From Aggregatilineales bacterium (lineage in GTDB: Bacteria; Chloroflexota; Anaerolineae; Aggregatilineales; Ch27), in assembly GCA_029976005.1 (NCBI GenBank), contig JARKOQ010000168.1, positions 1 through 35,744 on the forward strand: a stretch of 35,744 nucleotides of DNA. The letters run 5' to 3'. The translations under genes were made by a program, and so were the position numbers. Position 1 is the first letter of the stretch. Every line of letters starts with the position of its first letter. This document shows positions 15,000 to 21,112 of the stretch, piece by piece. The notes under the pieces were generated by a model. The model had not been told where the DNA came from. It ran no database searches and saw only the letters and a list, made by a program, of their open reading frames with translations.

Positions 15000-15042
15000 T
15001 GCTTTTCAATTCAACATTAAACATTCACAATTCAGCATTGCC
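15000..15042 (-). repeat. AATTCAACATT word repeat after the Wzz-like gene
   Basis: AT-rich degenerate words (TTCAATTCAACATTAAACAT, ACAATTCAGCATTG) in otherwise GC-rich DNA. On the minus strand they begin directly at the TGA of the Wzz-like gene. Relatives lie at 15771-15810, 20935-20982 and 21081-21110. Confidence 0.65.
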
Positions 15043-15738
15043 TCACCGCCGGTCGTGGCGGTAGCGCGGAATCTCAGCGACGATTGCCAGCTCCATCTCC
15101 GCCAGGTCGTCCCGGCCGCGCAGCGAATCGTCCAGGTATTCGACCAGGGCGGCGATGCCTAGCCCGGCCAGCAGGCCCAGCGCGACCCGCAGCAGCGGTT
15201 GGAAGCGATCCAGAAGGCCGGGTGGGGCGGGCGTGATCACGATCTCGTCCAGGGCGATCACCTCCGGCGGCTCGACGGCCGACTGGGGGAAGTAGACCTG
15301 GTTGCGCGTCTGGAGCGTCTCCAGCGCGGCGGCGGCGATGGCGCGGAGCTGGTCGGCGTCCGGCCAGCCGATGATCATCTGCATCACGCTGCGCGTGTTG
15401 TCCGCCGCGATCGATCCGGCCACCGCCGCCGGGTCGACCTCGATCCCATCCGCCGCCAGCAGGGTGGCGATCTCCCGCCCGAAGCTAATCGTCTGCACCC
15501 AGACGGTCAGGTTGTCGATCAGGTATTCCGAGGCCAGCCAGGGGTAGTAGCTGTAGTCTTCGTAGCTGGGCAGCACCTCGCCGGGAGTCTGGGCAGCGGA
15601 GACGCGCAGCGTCGTCCGAAAGCCGCCCGCCGAGGGGTGGAGCAGGTCCGGGACGGCCCAGATCAGCGTCACCAGGGCGGGCAGCACGATCAGCCACCAG
15701 CGGCGGCGCAGGAACTTCCACAGGGCGATCAATTCCAT
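15043..15738 (-). CDS. Wzz-like polysaccharide co-polymerase / chain-length determinant family protein
   Basis: A 231-residue inner-membrane protein. The N-terminal segment MELIALWKFLRRRWWLIVLP leads into a first membrane helix (about 15-31). A periplasmic domain with VSAAQTPGE and SIAADNTRSVMQMIIGWPDA follows, then a second helix near the C-terminus (FQPLLRVALGLLAGLGIAAL), and a cytoplasmic end containing VEYLDDSLRGRDDL. The last pattern is typical of Wzz/capsule length regulators, where it is often followed by a tyrosine kinase domain that is absent here. The frame extends 24 residues upstream to 15810, but those residues are translation of an AT-rich repeat. GGAGGA eight nt before 15738 supports the internal ATG. 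No glycosyltransferases are adjacent. Confidence 0.8.
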   Translation of the reverse strand: MELIALWKFLRRRWWLIVLPALVTLIWAVPDLLHPSAGGFRTTLRVSAAQTPGEVLPSYEDYSYYPWLASEYLIDNLTVWVQTISFGREIATLLAADGIEVDPAAVAGSIAADNTRSVMQMIIGWPDADQLRAIAAAALETLQTRNQVYFPQSAVEPPEVIALDEIVITPAPPGLLDRFQPLLRVALGLLAGLGIAALVEYLDDSLRGRDDLAEMELAIVAEIPRYRHDRR

Positions 15739-15770
15739 CGGGAGAATCCTCCGGGGAAAGGCGAAGGCAG

Positions 15771-15810
15771 AATGTTGAATTCTTAATTTTGAATACTTAA
15801 TTAAAAGCAA
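15771..15810 (-). repeat. AATTCAACATT word repeat upstream of the Wzz-like gene
   Basis: AT-rich words including GAATGTTGAATTC and TTAATTTTGAATACTTAATT. Read through in frame with the Wzz-like gene it would encode SKLRIQHSAF, strikingly like SKFKIQHSTL encoded by the copy at 21081-21110. It may also serve as AT-rich promoter DNA. Confidence 0.6.
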
Positions 15811-15895
15811 GGCGGGACGCGCGGTTCGGTGGGGACTCTACCCGGTTGCGGGAGGAGTCGCAAGCCGCTGGCAGGGCCGGGGTGACCGCATCAAA

Positions 15896-15950
15896 AGCAA
15901 TGCAAACCGCCAAAACGCCAAGGACGCTAAGGAAAAACGCGAAGAAAGGC
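15896..15950 (+). repeat. CGCCAAGG word repeat, copy 4
   Basis: AAAGCAATGCAAACCGCCAA followed by AACGCCAAGGACGCTAAGG and GAAGAAAGGC. It shares its core with the copies at 11687, 11891 and 17812. The surrounding gap, 15739-16047, has no gene; its right end carries an AGAGGCAAG-type repeat. Confidence 0.7.
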
Positions 15951-16026
15951 AATGCGCGCAGGAAATCCGGATCGCAAAGGCCGCGCGTGCCAGCGAGAGC
16001 CGCGACTCATTCAGGTCACAGCCTTC

Positions 16027-16050
16027 GTTTTATCTTGCCTCTTGTCTCTA
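16027..16050 (-). repeat. AGAGGCMAGAG word repeat supplying a stop codon (copy 3)
   Basis: On the minus strand the TPR gene ends GGA TAG and the TAG starts TAGAGACAAGAGGCAAGA. Same relationship as at 10933, 12949 and 16859. Confidence 0.6.
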
Positions 16051-16590
16051 TCCTTCGGCAAAGAGTGCCGCCCAGCGCGGATCGGCGCGCAGGGGGGCCA
16101 GGGCCGGATCGGATTCGGCCCAGGCACGCAGGCGGGGCGCGGCGGCCAGTCCGGCCGCCAGGGCGGCCAGCACGGCGTCGCCGTCTTCCTCCCGGATCAG
16201 GGCTTCGATGTACAGCCGGTGGTACTGGGCTTCATCGGGGGCGAGGTCGGCCGCCTTGTGGAAGCTGCCCAGCGCGGCGGCAGGCTGGCCCTGGGCGAGC
16301 AGGCAGCGCCCCAGATTGAAGTGGGCCTCGGCGAAGCTGAAGTCGAGCTGGATGGCCCGGTTGAGCGATGCCTCGGCGTCGGCCAGCTTGCCGGCTTCGA
16401 GCTGCGCCCGGCCCAGGTGGTTGTACAGACGCGGATCGGTTGGATCGATCATCACCAGTCGCCGGTAAAACGAGATCGGGTCTTCACCCTCGGCCAGCAG
16501 ATAGACGTACGCCCGCGTGCCGTTGGGCAGGCTGGCGGGGGGAGTCAGGTAGACCACACCATTGCCGAACACACCACTCAGGAAAGGCAT
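16048..16590 (-). CDS. Tetratricopeptide repeat protein
   Basis: A 180-residue protein with about three TPR units in its middle: YNHLGRAQLEAGKLADAEAS, AEAHFNLGRCLLAQGQPAAA and AQYHRLYIEALIREEDGDAV. The segment MPFLSGVFGNGVVYLTPPAS at the N-terminus is hydrophobic but is not a clear signal peptide. TPRs mediate protein-protein contacts; the partner is unknown. The frame continues 25 residues upstream to 16665. That extension is encoded by a word repeat and spans a perfect TATAAT -10 box (16635-16630), so the ATG at 16590 is preferred. The stop codon belongs to a repeat. Confidence 0.75.
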   Translation of the reverse strand: MPFLSGVFGNGVVYLTPPASLPNGTRAYVYLLAEGEDPISFYRRLVMIDPTDPRLYNHLGRAQLEAGKLADAEASLNRAIQLDFSFAEAHFNLGRCLLAQGQPAAALGSFHKAADLAPDEAQYHRLYIEALIREEDGDAVLAALAAGLAAAPRLRAWAESDPALAPLRADPRWAALFAEG

Positions 16591-16629
16591 CGCTTCACTC
16601 TCTCGCAGGACAGGCTGATTCTGGGGCGA

Positions 16630-16635
16630 ATTATA
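16630..16635 (-). promoter_or_regulatory. Perfect -10 box upstream of the TPR gene
   Basis: TATAAT on the minus strand, 39 nt before the ATG at 16590. No good -35 was seen at 16-18 bp spacing. Confidence 0.4.
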
Positions 16636-16650
16636 CCCGCTGTCTGAATC

Positions 16651-16731
16651 GAGGCCAGAGGCCATGAGACCCAGAGGCCGGAGAGAGCGTCGAAGCGTCG
16701 AAGCGGCAAGCGTCCAAGCGAAAAGCGGAGA
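16651..16731 (+). repeat. AGGCCAGAGGCC block plus GCGTCCAAGCG block
   Basis: GAGGCCAGAGGCCATGAGAC followed by CCAGAGGCCGGAGAGAG (to about 16687), then GCGTCGAAGCGTCGAAGCGG and CAAGCGTCCAAGCGAAAAGC (16686-16727). The first block is oriented opposite to the related block at 16801-16859, so the 16666-16856 gap is bounded by an inverted pair. Confidence 0.65.
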
Positions 16732-16800
16732 CCGGAAAGGGTGGTGTGTGACGGGTGGTTCTCGATTGTCTGAGTTGATTGGGCAAGTGCAGCCTCAGGA

Positions 16801-16859
16801 CTCTGTTTTCTCTGGCCTCTTGGCCTCGGGCAGCTTCGCTGCGCGGCCTCTGGCCTCTA
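16801..16859 (-). repeat. AGAGGCCAGAG word repeat supplying a stop codon (copy 4)
   Basis: On the minus strand the SPL-like gene ends TTC TAG, and that TAG starts TAGAGGCCAGAGGCC. A second run, GAGGCCAAGAGGCCAGAG, follows at about 16829-16808. Confidence 0.65.
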
Positions 16860-17732
16860 GAAGAGTTGGAGTTGGGTGGGCTGGACGGCGGGCTGGTAGG
16901 GGGCGACCCGCGCGCGGAGGCCGTGCGTCCGGCACAGGTCGTCGAACAGAGCTTGCAGGGCCGGGGCGTTCGGACTGCGGCAGGAGTAACGCTCCCCGAA
17001 CGCGGCCTCGTAACGGGCGCGCAGGCCGGGGAAGTGCTGATCCAGGCGGGTATAGAAGTAGTCGCGCTGGCGGTCGCGCAGGGTCATGCCGAAGCCGGGC
17101 ACGACGTGGCGCGCCCCGCGTGCCGCTGCCTGCGCCACAATCGTCTGGATCGCGGCCGGGTCGTCCTCCAGGAAGGGCAGGATGGGCATCAGCAGCACGC
17201 CGGTTTCGATCCCGTGGCGGGCCAGGGTTTCCAGGGCGGCCAGCCGGGCGGAGGGCGGCGGCGCGCCCGGCTCCAGCTTGCGCGCCAGGGCATCGTCCGG
17301 GGTGGTGATCGTGAAGGAGACGACGGCGCGCGTCCGCGCCTGGATCGCTTGCAGCAGGTCCAGGTCGCGCAGCACCAGGTCGCTCTTGGTCAGGATGTGG
17401 ACGGGGAAGCCGAACTCGGCGATCAGGGCCAGCGCCTGGCGCGTCAGGCCGTACTGGCGCTCGACCGGGCCGTAGGGGTCGTTCATGGAGCCGGTGCCGA
17501 TCAGGCCCTTGGCGCGCTTGCGCGGCAGCTCGTCGCGCAGGAGGTCGATGGCATTGCCCTTGATCAGCACGTCCGCGAAGTTCTCGATGCCGTAGCACGC
17601 GCTGCGCGAATCGCAGTAGATGCACTGGTGCTGGCAGCCCCGATACAGGTTCATGTTGTAGCGCAGGCCGAACCAGTCGTCCGGCTGGGAGACGTGGGCC
17701 AGCAGCGTCCGGGCCTCGATCTTGCGAATCAC
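16857..17732 (-). CDS. SPL-family radical SAM protein (spore photoproduct lyase-like)
   Basis: A 291-residue radical SAM enzyme. The [4Fe-4S] motif is GCQHQCIYC (Cys33, Cys37, Cys40). Further features: GLRYNMNLYRGC, the SMNDPYGPVERQ segment, HILTKSDLVLRDLDLL, SFTITTPDDALARKLEPGAP and GIETGVLLMPILPFLED, all typical of the COG1533-type group. Spore photoproduct lyase repairs a UV thymine dimer, but many relatives in non-sporulating bacteria have no proven substrate, so a DNA-repair role is an inference. That inference is strengthened by a perfect SOS-type box in the promoter (17775-17788). The start is GTG at 17732-17730, with GAGG some 13 nt upstream. Its stop is supplied by a word repeat. Confidence 0.9.
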   Translation of the reverse strand: MIRKIEARTLLAHVSQPDDWFGLRYNMNLYRGCQHQCIYCDSRSACYGIENFADVLIKGNAIDLLRDELPRKRAKGLIGTGSMNDPYGPVERQYGLTRQALALIAEFGFPVHILTKSDLVLRDLDLLQAIQARTRAVVSFTITTPDDALARKLEPGAPPPSARLAALETLARHGIETGVLLMPILPFLEDDPAAIQTIVAQAAARGARHVVPGFGMTLRDRQRDYFYTRLDQHFPGLRARYEAAFGERYSCRSPNAPALQALFDDLCRTHGLRARVAPYQPAVQPTQLQLF

Positions 17733-17768
17733 GGCGGCGATAGTCCTCGCAAACGATCCTTCAGCTCG

Positions 17769-17797
17769 ATTCTACGAACATTCGTTCGCTGCGTCAA
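17769..17797 (-). promoter_or_regulatory. Promoter with embedded LexA/SOS-type box
   Basis: On the minus strand, TTGACG (17797-17792) and TAGAAT (17774-17769) are exactly 17 bp apart. The spacer contains the perfect palindrome CGAACATTCGTTCG (17775-17788), matching the CGAAC-N4-GTTCG operator bound by the Gram-positive type of LexA. A repressor bound there would block RNA polymerase at the SPL-like gene. The predicted leader is about 30 nt. Confidence 0.8.
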
Positions 17798-17811
17798 CGC
17801 CGGTTATCGAA

Positions 17812-17870
17812 AAGACAATGCCAACCGCCAAAACGCCAAGGATGCCAAGGAAAAGACGCGGAGAAGGGCG
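17812..17870 (+). repeat. CGCCAAGG word repeat, copy 5
   Basis: AAAAGACAATGCCAACCGCC then AAAACGCCAAGGATGCCAAG and GAAAAGACGCGGAGAAGG. Lies in the gap 17733-17969, which has no gene. Confidence 0.7.
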
Positions 17871-17892
17871 AAGGCAGGAGAAGCTCTCACGC

Positions 17893-17918
17893 CCGCCGTC
17901 CGATTAGCCGGACGGCGG
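17893..17918. repeat. Perfect 10-bp stem hairpin
   Basis: CCGCCGTCCG (17893-17902), loop ATTAGC, and the exact complement (17909-17918). There is no T-run on either side, so an intrinsic terminator is not supported; an RNA-stabilising hairpin is possible. Confidence 0.45.
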
Positions 17919-17939
17919 ACATGAGGCCGATTCGGAACC

Positions 17940-17971
17940 ACCCACTACGAACTGAGCACTGAAAACGATCT
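17940..17971 (-). repeat. Word repeat after the GNAT stop codon
   Basis: On the minus strand the GNAT gene ends in TAG, and the sequence runs ATCGTTTTCAGTGCTCAGTT then CGTAGTGGGTGG. It resembles the CAGT-word repeats at 10812 and 35599. Weak individually. Confidence 0.35.
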
Positions 17972-18449
17972 ACGCCAGCGGCTTGGCCATCCACAGGTCG
18001 GTGACCGTGTAGCCGCTCTTCTCGTACAGGGCGCGGGCGGGGGCGTTGTGGCCGAAGACGTGCAGCCCGATCCGGGTCGCGCCCCGGTCGCGCGCGGCGG
18101 CTTCCAGGGCGGCCAGGGCCGCCGCCCCGTAGCCCCGGCGCTGGAAGGCCGGATAGACCCGGATGTCGAAGATGAAGGCCTGCCTCTGGCCGCGCCGCTC
18201 CTCGACGTGAATCCAGCCCATGCCGACCGGCTCCGGCTCCCCCTCCGCCGCGAACAGGAACAGCGCGTGATCGGGCGTCTGCACGCCCTGGGGCAGGTAC
18301 TGGTCATACTGGGCGCGGGCCAGGGCGGAGGCTTCCTCGGCGCTCCAGTTCCCGGCGCGGACGTGCTCCCCGGCGTAGTCGTCCACGGCGACGGCCAGGT
18401 AAGCGGCGTAGTCCGCTTCGGTCATCGGTTGAAGCGTGATCGTGGTCAT
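17970..18449 (-). CDS. GNAT family N-acetyltransferase
   Basis: A 159-residue acetyltransferase. The N-terminal half, MTTITLQPMTEADYAAYLAV and the segment with YAGEHVRAGNW, is followed by the core strand GMGWIHVEERRGQRQAFIFDI. The acetyl-CoA loop YPAFQRRGYGAAALAALEAA and the C-terminal motif GLHVFGHNAPARALYEKSGY complete the domain. The frame continues upstream across the signal peptidase region, but the ATG at 18449 has GGGGGA just before it and begins the homologous part, so that start is used. Substrate is unknown. It lies downstream of the lepB terminator on the same strand, suggesting separate transcription or read-through. Confidence 0.87.
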   Translation of the reverse strand: MTTITLQPMTEADYAAYLAVAVDDYAGEHVRAGNWSAEEASALARAQYDQYLPQGVQTPDHALFLFAAEGEPEPVGMGWIHVEERRGQRQAFIFDIRVYPAFQRRGYGAAALAALEAAARDRGATRIGLHVFGHNAPARALYEKSGYTVTDLWMAKPLA

Positions 18450-18490
18450 GGTTCCCCCGGATCGGTTGTCTTCGGAATCGGGCGGGCAGC

Positions 18491-18528
18491 GAACAAACAA
18501 AACGGGGCGTCCGCGCAAGGACGCCCCG
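18491..18528 (-). terminator. Rho-independent terminator of lepB
   Basis: On the minus strand a perfect 10-bp stem (CGGGGCGTCC with GGACGCCCCG, loop of six) at 18528-18503 is followed by GTTTTGTTTGTT. It begins 11 nt after the lepB stop at 18539. Confidence 0.85.
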
Positions 18529-18538
18529 CCAGGGGGCA

Positions 18539-19264
18539 TCAACCGACCGGGTAGACCTCGGTCGGCGGCTCGGTGGGGTACGGGGTGGGAGTCGCCGGCA
18601 GTGTCGCCGGAGGGACGCTCGAATAGTCGAAGTGGGGGACGATGCCCCAGTCGGGCGGCGGCCAGTAGATCAGCCAGGCCTTGCCGATCACATGATCGCG
18701 GGTCACCGGGCCGAACATGTGCGAGTCGCGGCTGTTGTTGCGGTTGTCGCCCAGCACATAGTATTCGTCCGGGCCGAGCGTGACCGGCTCTTCGAAGTAG
18801 CGCGGCTCGGCGAAGGTGTACGGCTCGTTGAGCGGGACGCCGTCGACGAAGACCAGCCCGTCGTGGATTTCGATCGTTTCGCCGGGCAGGCCGACCACGC
18901 GCTTGATCAGGTCTTCCTGCGGCTCCTCGAAGTCCAGGATCACCACGTCGCCGCGCTGCGGCGCGCCGGTCAGATAGCCCAGTCGGTTGACGATGATCCA
19001 TTCGCCCGTCTCGAAGTTAGGCTGCATGCTGTCCCCTTCGACGATGTAACGGGGCGCGATCAGGTTCACCAGGGTGTAGATCGCCACGACCATCAGGATC
19101 GTGTCGCGGATGTCGTTGAACAGGGTGCGGCTGCGCACCCGGGGACGGGGCAGCGGCGGCTCGACGGCCGTTCCTTCGATCACCGGTTCCGCCCAACCGT
19201 CGCGGATGGAGTCGATTTCCAGCGGAGTCGGGCGGGATTGCTGCTGTTCGAGTAAAGTAGTCAC
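18539..19264 (-). CDS. lepB: Signal peptidase I
   Basis: This membrane serine protease removes signal peptides from exported proteins. The 241-residue form starts at GTG 19264, preceded by GAGGGA. It has a cytoplasmic N-terminus of about 50 residues, one membrane helix (about 52-70), then box B EGDSMQPNF with nucleophile Ser79 and box D DLIKRVVGLPGE with general-base Lys121. Box E, LGDNRNNSRDSHMFGPV, is also present. The C-terminus has a Pro/Thr-rich extension (PATLPATPTPYPTEPPTE). The frame is open to 19348, but a perfect TATAAT on the minus strand (19307-19302) lies inside that extension, 37 nt before the GTG, so the shorter protein is preferred. It is followed by a clear terminator. Confidence 0.93.
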   Translation of the reverse strand: MTTLLEQQQSRPTPLEIDSIRDGWAEPVIEGTAVEPPLPRPRVRSRTLFNDIRDTILMVVAIYTLVNLIAPRYIVEGDSMQPNFETGEWIIVNRLGYLTGAPQRGDVVILDFEEPQEDLIKRVVGLPGETIEIHDGLVFVDGVPLNEPYTFAEPRYFEEPVTLGPDEYYVLGDNRNNSRDSHMFGPVTRDHVIGKAWLIYWPPPDWGIVPHFDYSSVPPATLPATPTPYPTEPPTEVYPVG

Positions 19265-19301
19265 CAGGTCCCTCGTTTGTACGCCTGCCAAACGATGCTC
19301 T

Positions 19302-19307
19302 ATTATA
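19302..19307 (-). promoter_or_regulatory. Perfect -10 box upstream of lepB
   Basis: TATAAT on the minus strand, 37 nt before the GTG start. The -35 region contains only a weak match. Confidence 0.45.
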
Positions 19308-19388
19308 GGAAGAGTGGGGACGGTCTGCCACTGCCTGCGGCCGGGCATTCATCAAAGTCTCATCCGCGCGGCGGGGGAGGGTGGCAAG

Positions 19389-19427
19389 ACAAGCGTCCAG
19401 GTGCCCAGGCGGCAAGCGAAAAAAACG
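19389..19427 (+). repeat. GCGTCCAGGCG-type word repeat
   Basis: ACAAGCGTCCAGGTGCCCAG then GCGGCAAGCGAAAAAAACG, related to the copies at 11977, 12890, 13891 and 16686. It lies in the 280-bp divergent gap between lepB and the small membrane protein. Confidence 0.55.
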
Positions 19428-19484
19428 GTTGGCCGGGAGGATGACGGGTTTTGTATCTGCCTGACGGCTGAAAGTTGTTCGCCA

Positions 19485-19513
19485 TTTTCAAATTAGAACT
19501 TATGTGCTATTCT
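19485..19513 (+). promoter_or_regulatory. Candidate promoter of the small basic membrane protein
   Basis: TTTTCA (19485-19490) and TATTCT (19508-19513) are 17 bp apart, with TGC before the -10 (extended -10). The -10 ends 31 nt before the ATG. Confidence 0.4.
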
Positions 19514-19544
19514 TGACTCATCTGGAGATGGATGGAGTTGGCCG

Positions 19545-19892
19545 ATGGCTGATATGACCCTGCTCGTCAACGTGGCCCTGCTGACCGGCGGCCTGGGCCT
19601 CGCCCTCTACCTGCGCCAGCGCCGGGACGCCGAGCGCGCGGCCGAATCGGCCGCGGCCCGCCGTCGCCGCCGCGCGGCCTCGGCACGCAAGGGCAAGACC
19701 TCCTCCACGCGCGGCAGCGCCCGCAAGACAGCCGGCCGCAGCACGTCCGGGCGGAGTGCCGCGTCCGGGCGCGGCACGTCCCGGACCGGCAAGAGCAAAA
19801 GCAGCGGCCGCGCCTCGTCTTCCAGCCGGACCCCATCCGGGCGCGGCTCCAGCGGCACGCGCCGGGCCAGCACCACCCGCACCTACCGCTAG
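19545..19892 (+). CDS. Small membrane-anchored protein with Arg/Ser/Gly-rich basic tail
   Basis: A 115-residue protein of unknown function. Residues 4-22 (MTLLVNVALLTGGLGLALYL) form a single membrane helix. The rest is low-complexity and extremely basic (RRRRRAASARKGK, then SGRG and SSRT-type words, ending in RTYR), with almost no acidic residues after about position 34. Such tails can bind nucleic acid, ribosomes or acidic lipids; that is inference. GGAG lies seven nt before the ATG and a promoter is visible, so it looks like a real gene rather than a chance frame. Codon use is strongly GC-rich, like its neighbours. Confidence 0.65.
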   Translation: MADMTLLVNVALLTGGLGLALYLRQRRDAERAAESAAARRRRRAASARKGKTSSTRGSARKTAGRSTSGRSAASGRGTSRTGKSKSSGRASSSSRTPSGRGSSGTRRASTTRTYR

Positions 19893-20043
19893 CCGCCTCG
19901 CGGTCTGTCCAATCTCCGATCGGGTATCAACTGGCTCCTAACCTGCTGCTATGGCGGCGCGGGCCGACTGGAGTAGAATCCGGGGCATGATCGCAGGCGG
20001 TGCGGGACGCCATCCACCGCCCCCAGACAATGCCGAGTCGCGC

Positions 20044-20937
20044 GTGAACGCCATCCTGAAATCCCTCCGAAACCGCCTGCCTGCCTGGGCGCGTCCCGAT
20101 CACCCGATCGCCGTCCGGGAGATGGACCGCCTGCCCTACCTCTCCTTCCACCGGCGCAGTCCGGCCGGGCGCATCCTGGTTGGCCTGATGGTCCTGGTCA
20201 CCCCCTGCGCGCTGTTCTTTGGCAACATCCCGATCCAGATCATCCTGCTGCCCCTCAGTTTTCTGACCCTCAACTGGAGCGCGCCCCTGCTCGGCCAGGA
20301 GCGCCGCGACGGCACGTGGGATTCCCTGCGCCTGACGCCGTATTCCACCCAGGAGATCGTACTGGCCAAGCTGAGCGCCGCCGGCCGCCGGTTGGGCGGC
20401 CTGCTGGGCGTGCTGGAAGTGGGCCAGATTGCCTCGCTGATGGCCGTCGGCCTGTACATCCTGATGTTCAACGCCCGATCGGGTTACCGGGTGTTCAGCG
20501 GGGCCTGGGTGCAGCATCCGGCGTTCACCGGGGCCGAGCAGGGGGCGATCGTCGCGGCCGGGGTGGGGCTGGTCGGCGTCTCGCTCCTGATCCCCTTCCT
20601 GGATTTCGCGCTGACCATCGTGCTGGGCGCGCTGGCCTCCACCTGGACGGAGCGGCACGAGTCGACCGTGATCTGGGCGATCCTGCTGCGCGCCGTCCTG
20701 CTGGTCGCTTTCCTGGCCAGCGGCGCGATCCTGATCCAGCTCGCCACCGGGGAGCAGGTCAACCCGCTCATGATCTTCGGCGGCGCGCTGATGGGCGGGC
20801 CGATCGGCTGGACGTTCCTGGGCATCTACGACTGGCCCTGGGCTGCCCTGGCGACCGCCCTGGCCCTGCTGATGGCGGAAGTCCTGGCCCTGCTGGTGGC
20901 CCTCCGCCTGACCATCTGGCGGGCCGAACGGCTTTAG
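20044..20937 (+). CDS. ABC-2-like membrane permease (paralogue 1)
   Basis: An integral membrane protein with about six or seven helices (for example ILVGLMVLVTPCALFFG, VIWAILLRAVLLVAFLASGA and ATALALLMAEVLALLVALRL). The signature EXRDGTWDSLRLTPYSTQEI followed by VLAKLSA matches the ABC-2 permease pattern in which a Glu-Arg-x-x-Gly-Thr segment precedes a Leu-Thr-Pro-Leu/Tyr-Ser-x-x-Glu-Ile-x-x-x-Lys stretch. It is paralogous to the gene at 21113. No ATPase gene is in the window. The start is uncertain: ATGs at 19951 and 19987 are in frame, but TAGAAT at 19974-19979 looks like a -10, so the GTG at 20044 (297 residues), just before the conserved region, is preferred. Substrate unknown. Confidence 0.75.
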   Translation: MNAILKSLRNRLPAWARPDHPIAVREMDRLPYLSFHRRSPAGRILVGLMVLVTPCALFFGNIPIQIILLPLSFLTLNWSAPLLGQERRDGTWDSLRLTPYSTQEIVLAKLSAAGRRLGGLLGVLEVGQIASLMAVGLYILMFNARSGYRVFSGAWVQHPAFTGAEQGAIVAAGVGLVGVSLLIPFLDFALTIVLGALASTWTERHESTVIWAILLRAVLLVAFLASGAILIQLATGEQVNPLMIFGGALMGGPIGWTFLGIYDWPWAALATALALLMAEVLALLVALRLTIWRAERL

Positions 20938-20982
20938 AAAAGCAATGTTGAGTTTTGAATGCTCAATTTTGAATTGAAAAGC
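20935..20982 (+). repeat. AATTCAACATT word repeat after permease 1
   Basis: The permease TAG leads straight into AAAAGCAATGTTGAGTTTTG then AATGCTCAATTTTGAATTG. A partner in opposite orientation sits at 21081-21110, so the gap between the paralogues is bounded by an inverted pair. Confidence 0.65.
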
Positions 20983-21080
20983 GCGTATCGAGAGAGAGCG
21001 CTGATGGCCCATAGGTGCGCTGTGCGCAGGTCTATGGCACCGTCGGTGTGGATCAGGATCGCCGTGCATGACGCCCGTCT

Positions 21081-21110
21081 CTAATTCAAAATTCAAAATT
21101 CAGCATTCAA
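21081..21110 (-). repeat. AATTCAACATT word repeat at the start of permease 2
   Basis: CTAATTCAAAATTCAAAATT followed by CAGCATTCAA. It overlaps the first codons of the longest possible frame of permease 2. Confidence 0.65.
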
Positions 21111-21112
21111 CC

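Noticed and set aside
15739..15810. N-terminal extension of the Wzz-like protein
   Set aside because: It is translation of an AT-rich word repeat. GGAGGA precedes the internal ATG at 15738.
16591..16665. N-terminal extension of the TPR protein
   Set aside because: It covers a word repeat and a perfect TATAAT box, so it is likely promoter DNA.
17893..17918. Intrinsic terminator at the perfect 10-bp hairpin
   Set aside because: No T-run on either side. Listed only as a hairpin repeat.
17970..19001. A 343-residue GNAT protein with a long N-terminal extension
   Set aside because: The first 184 residues overlap lepB on the same strand in another frame, show no homology and run through the lepB terminator. 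The ATG at 18449 has a ribosome binding site.
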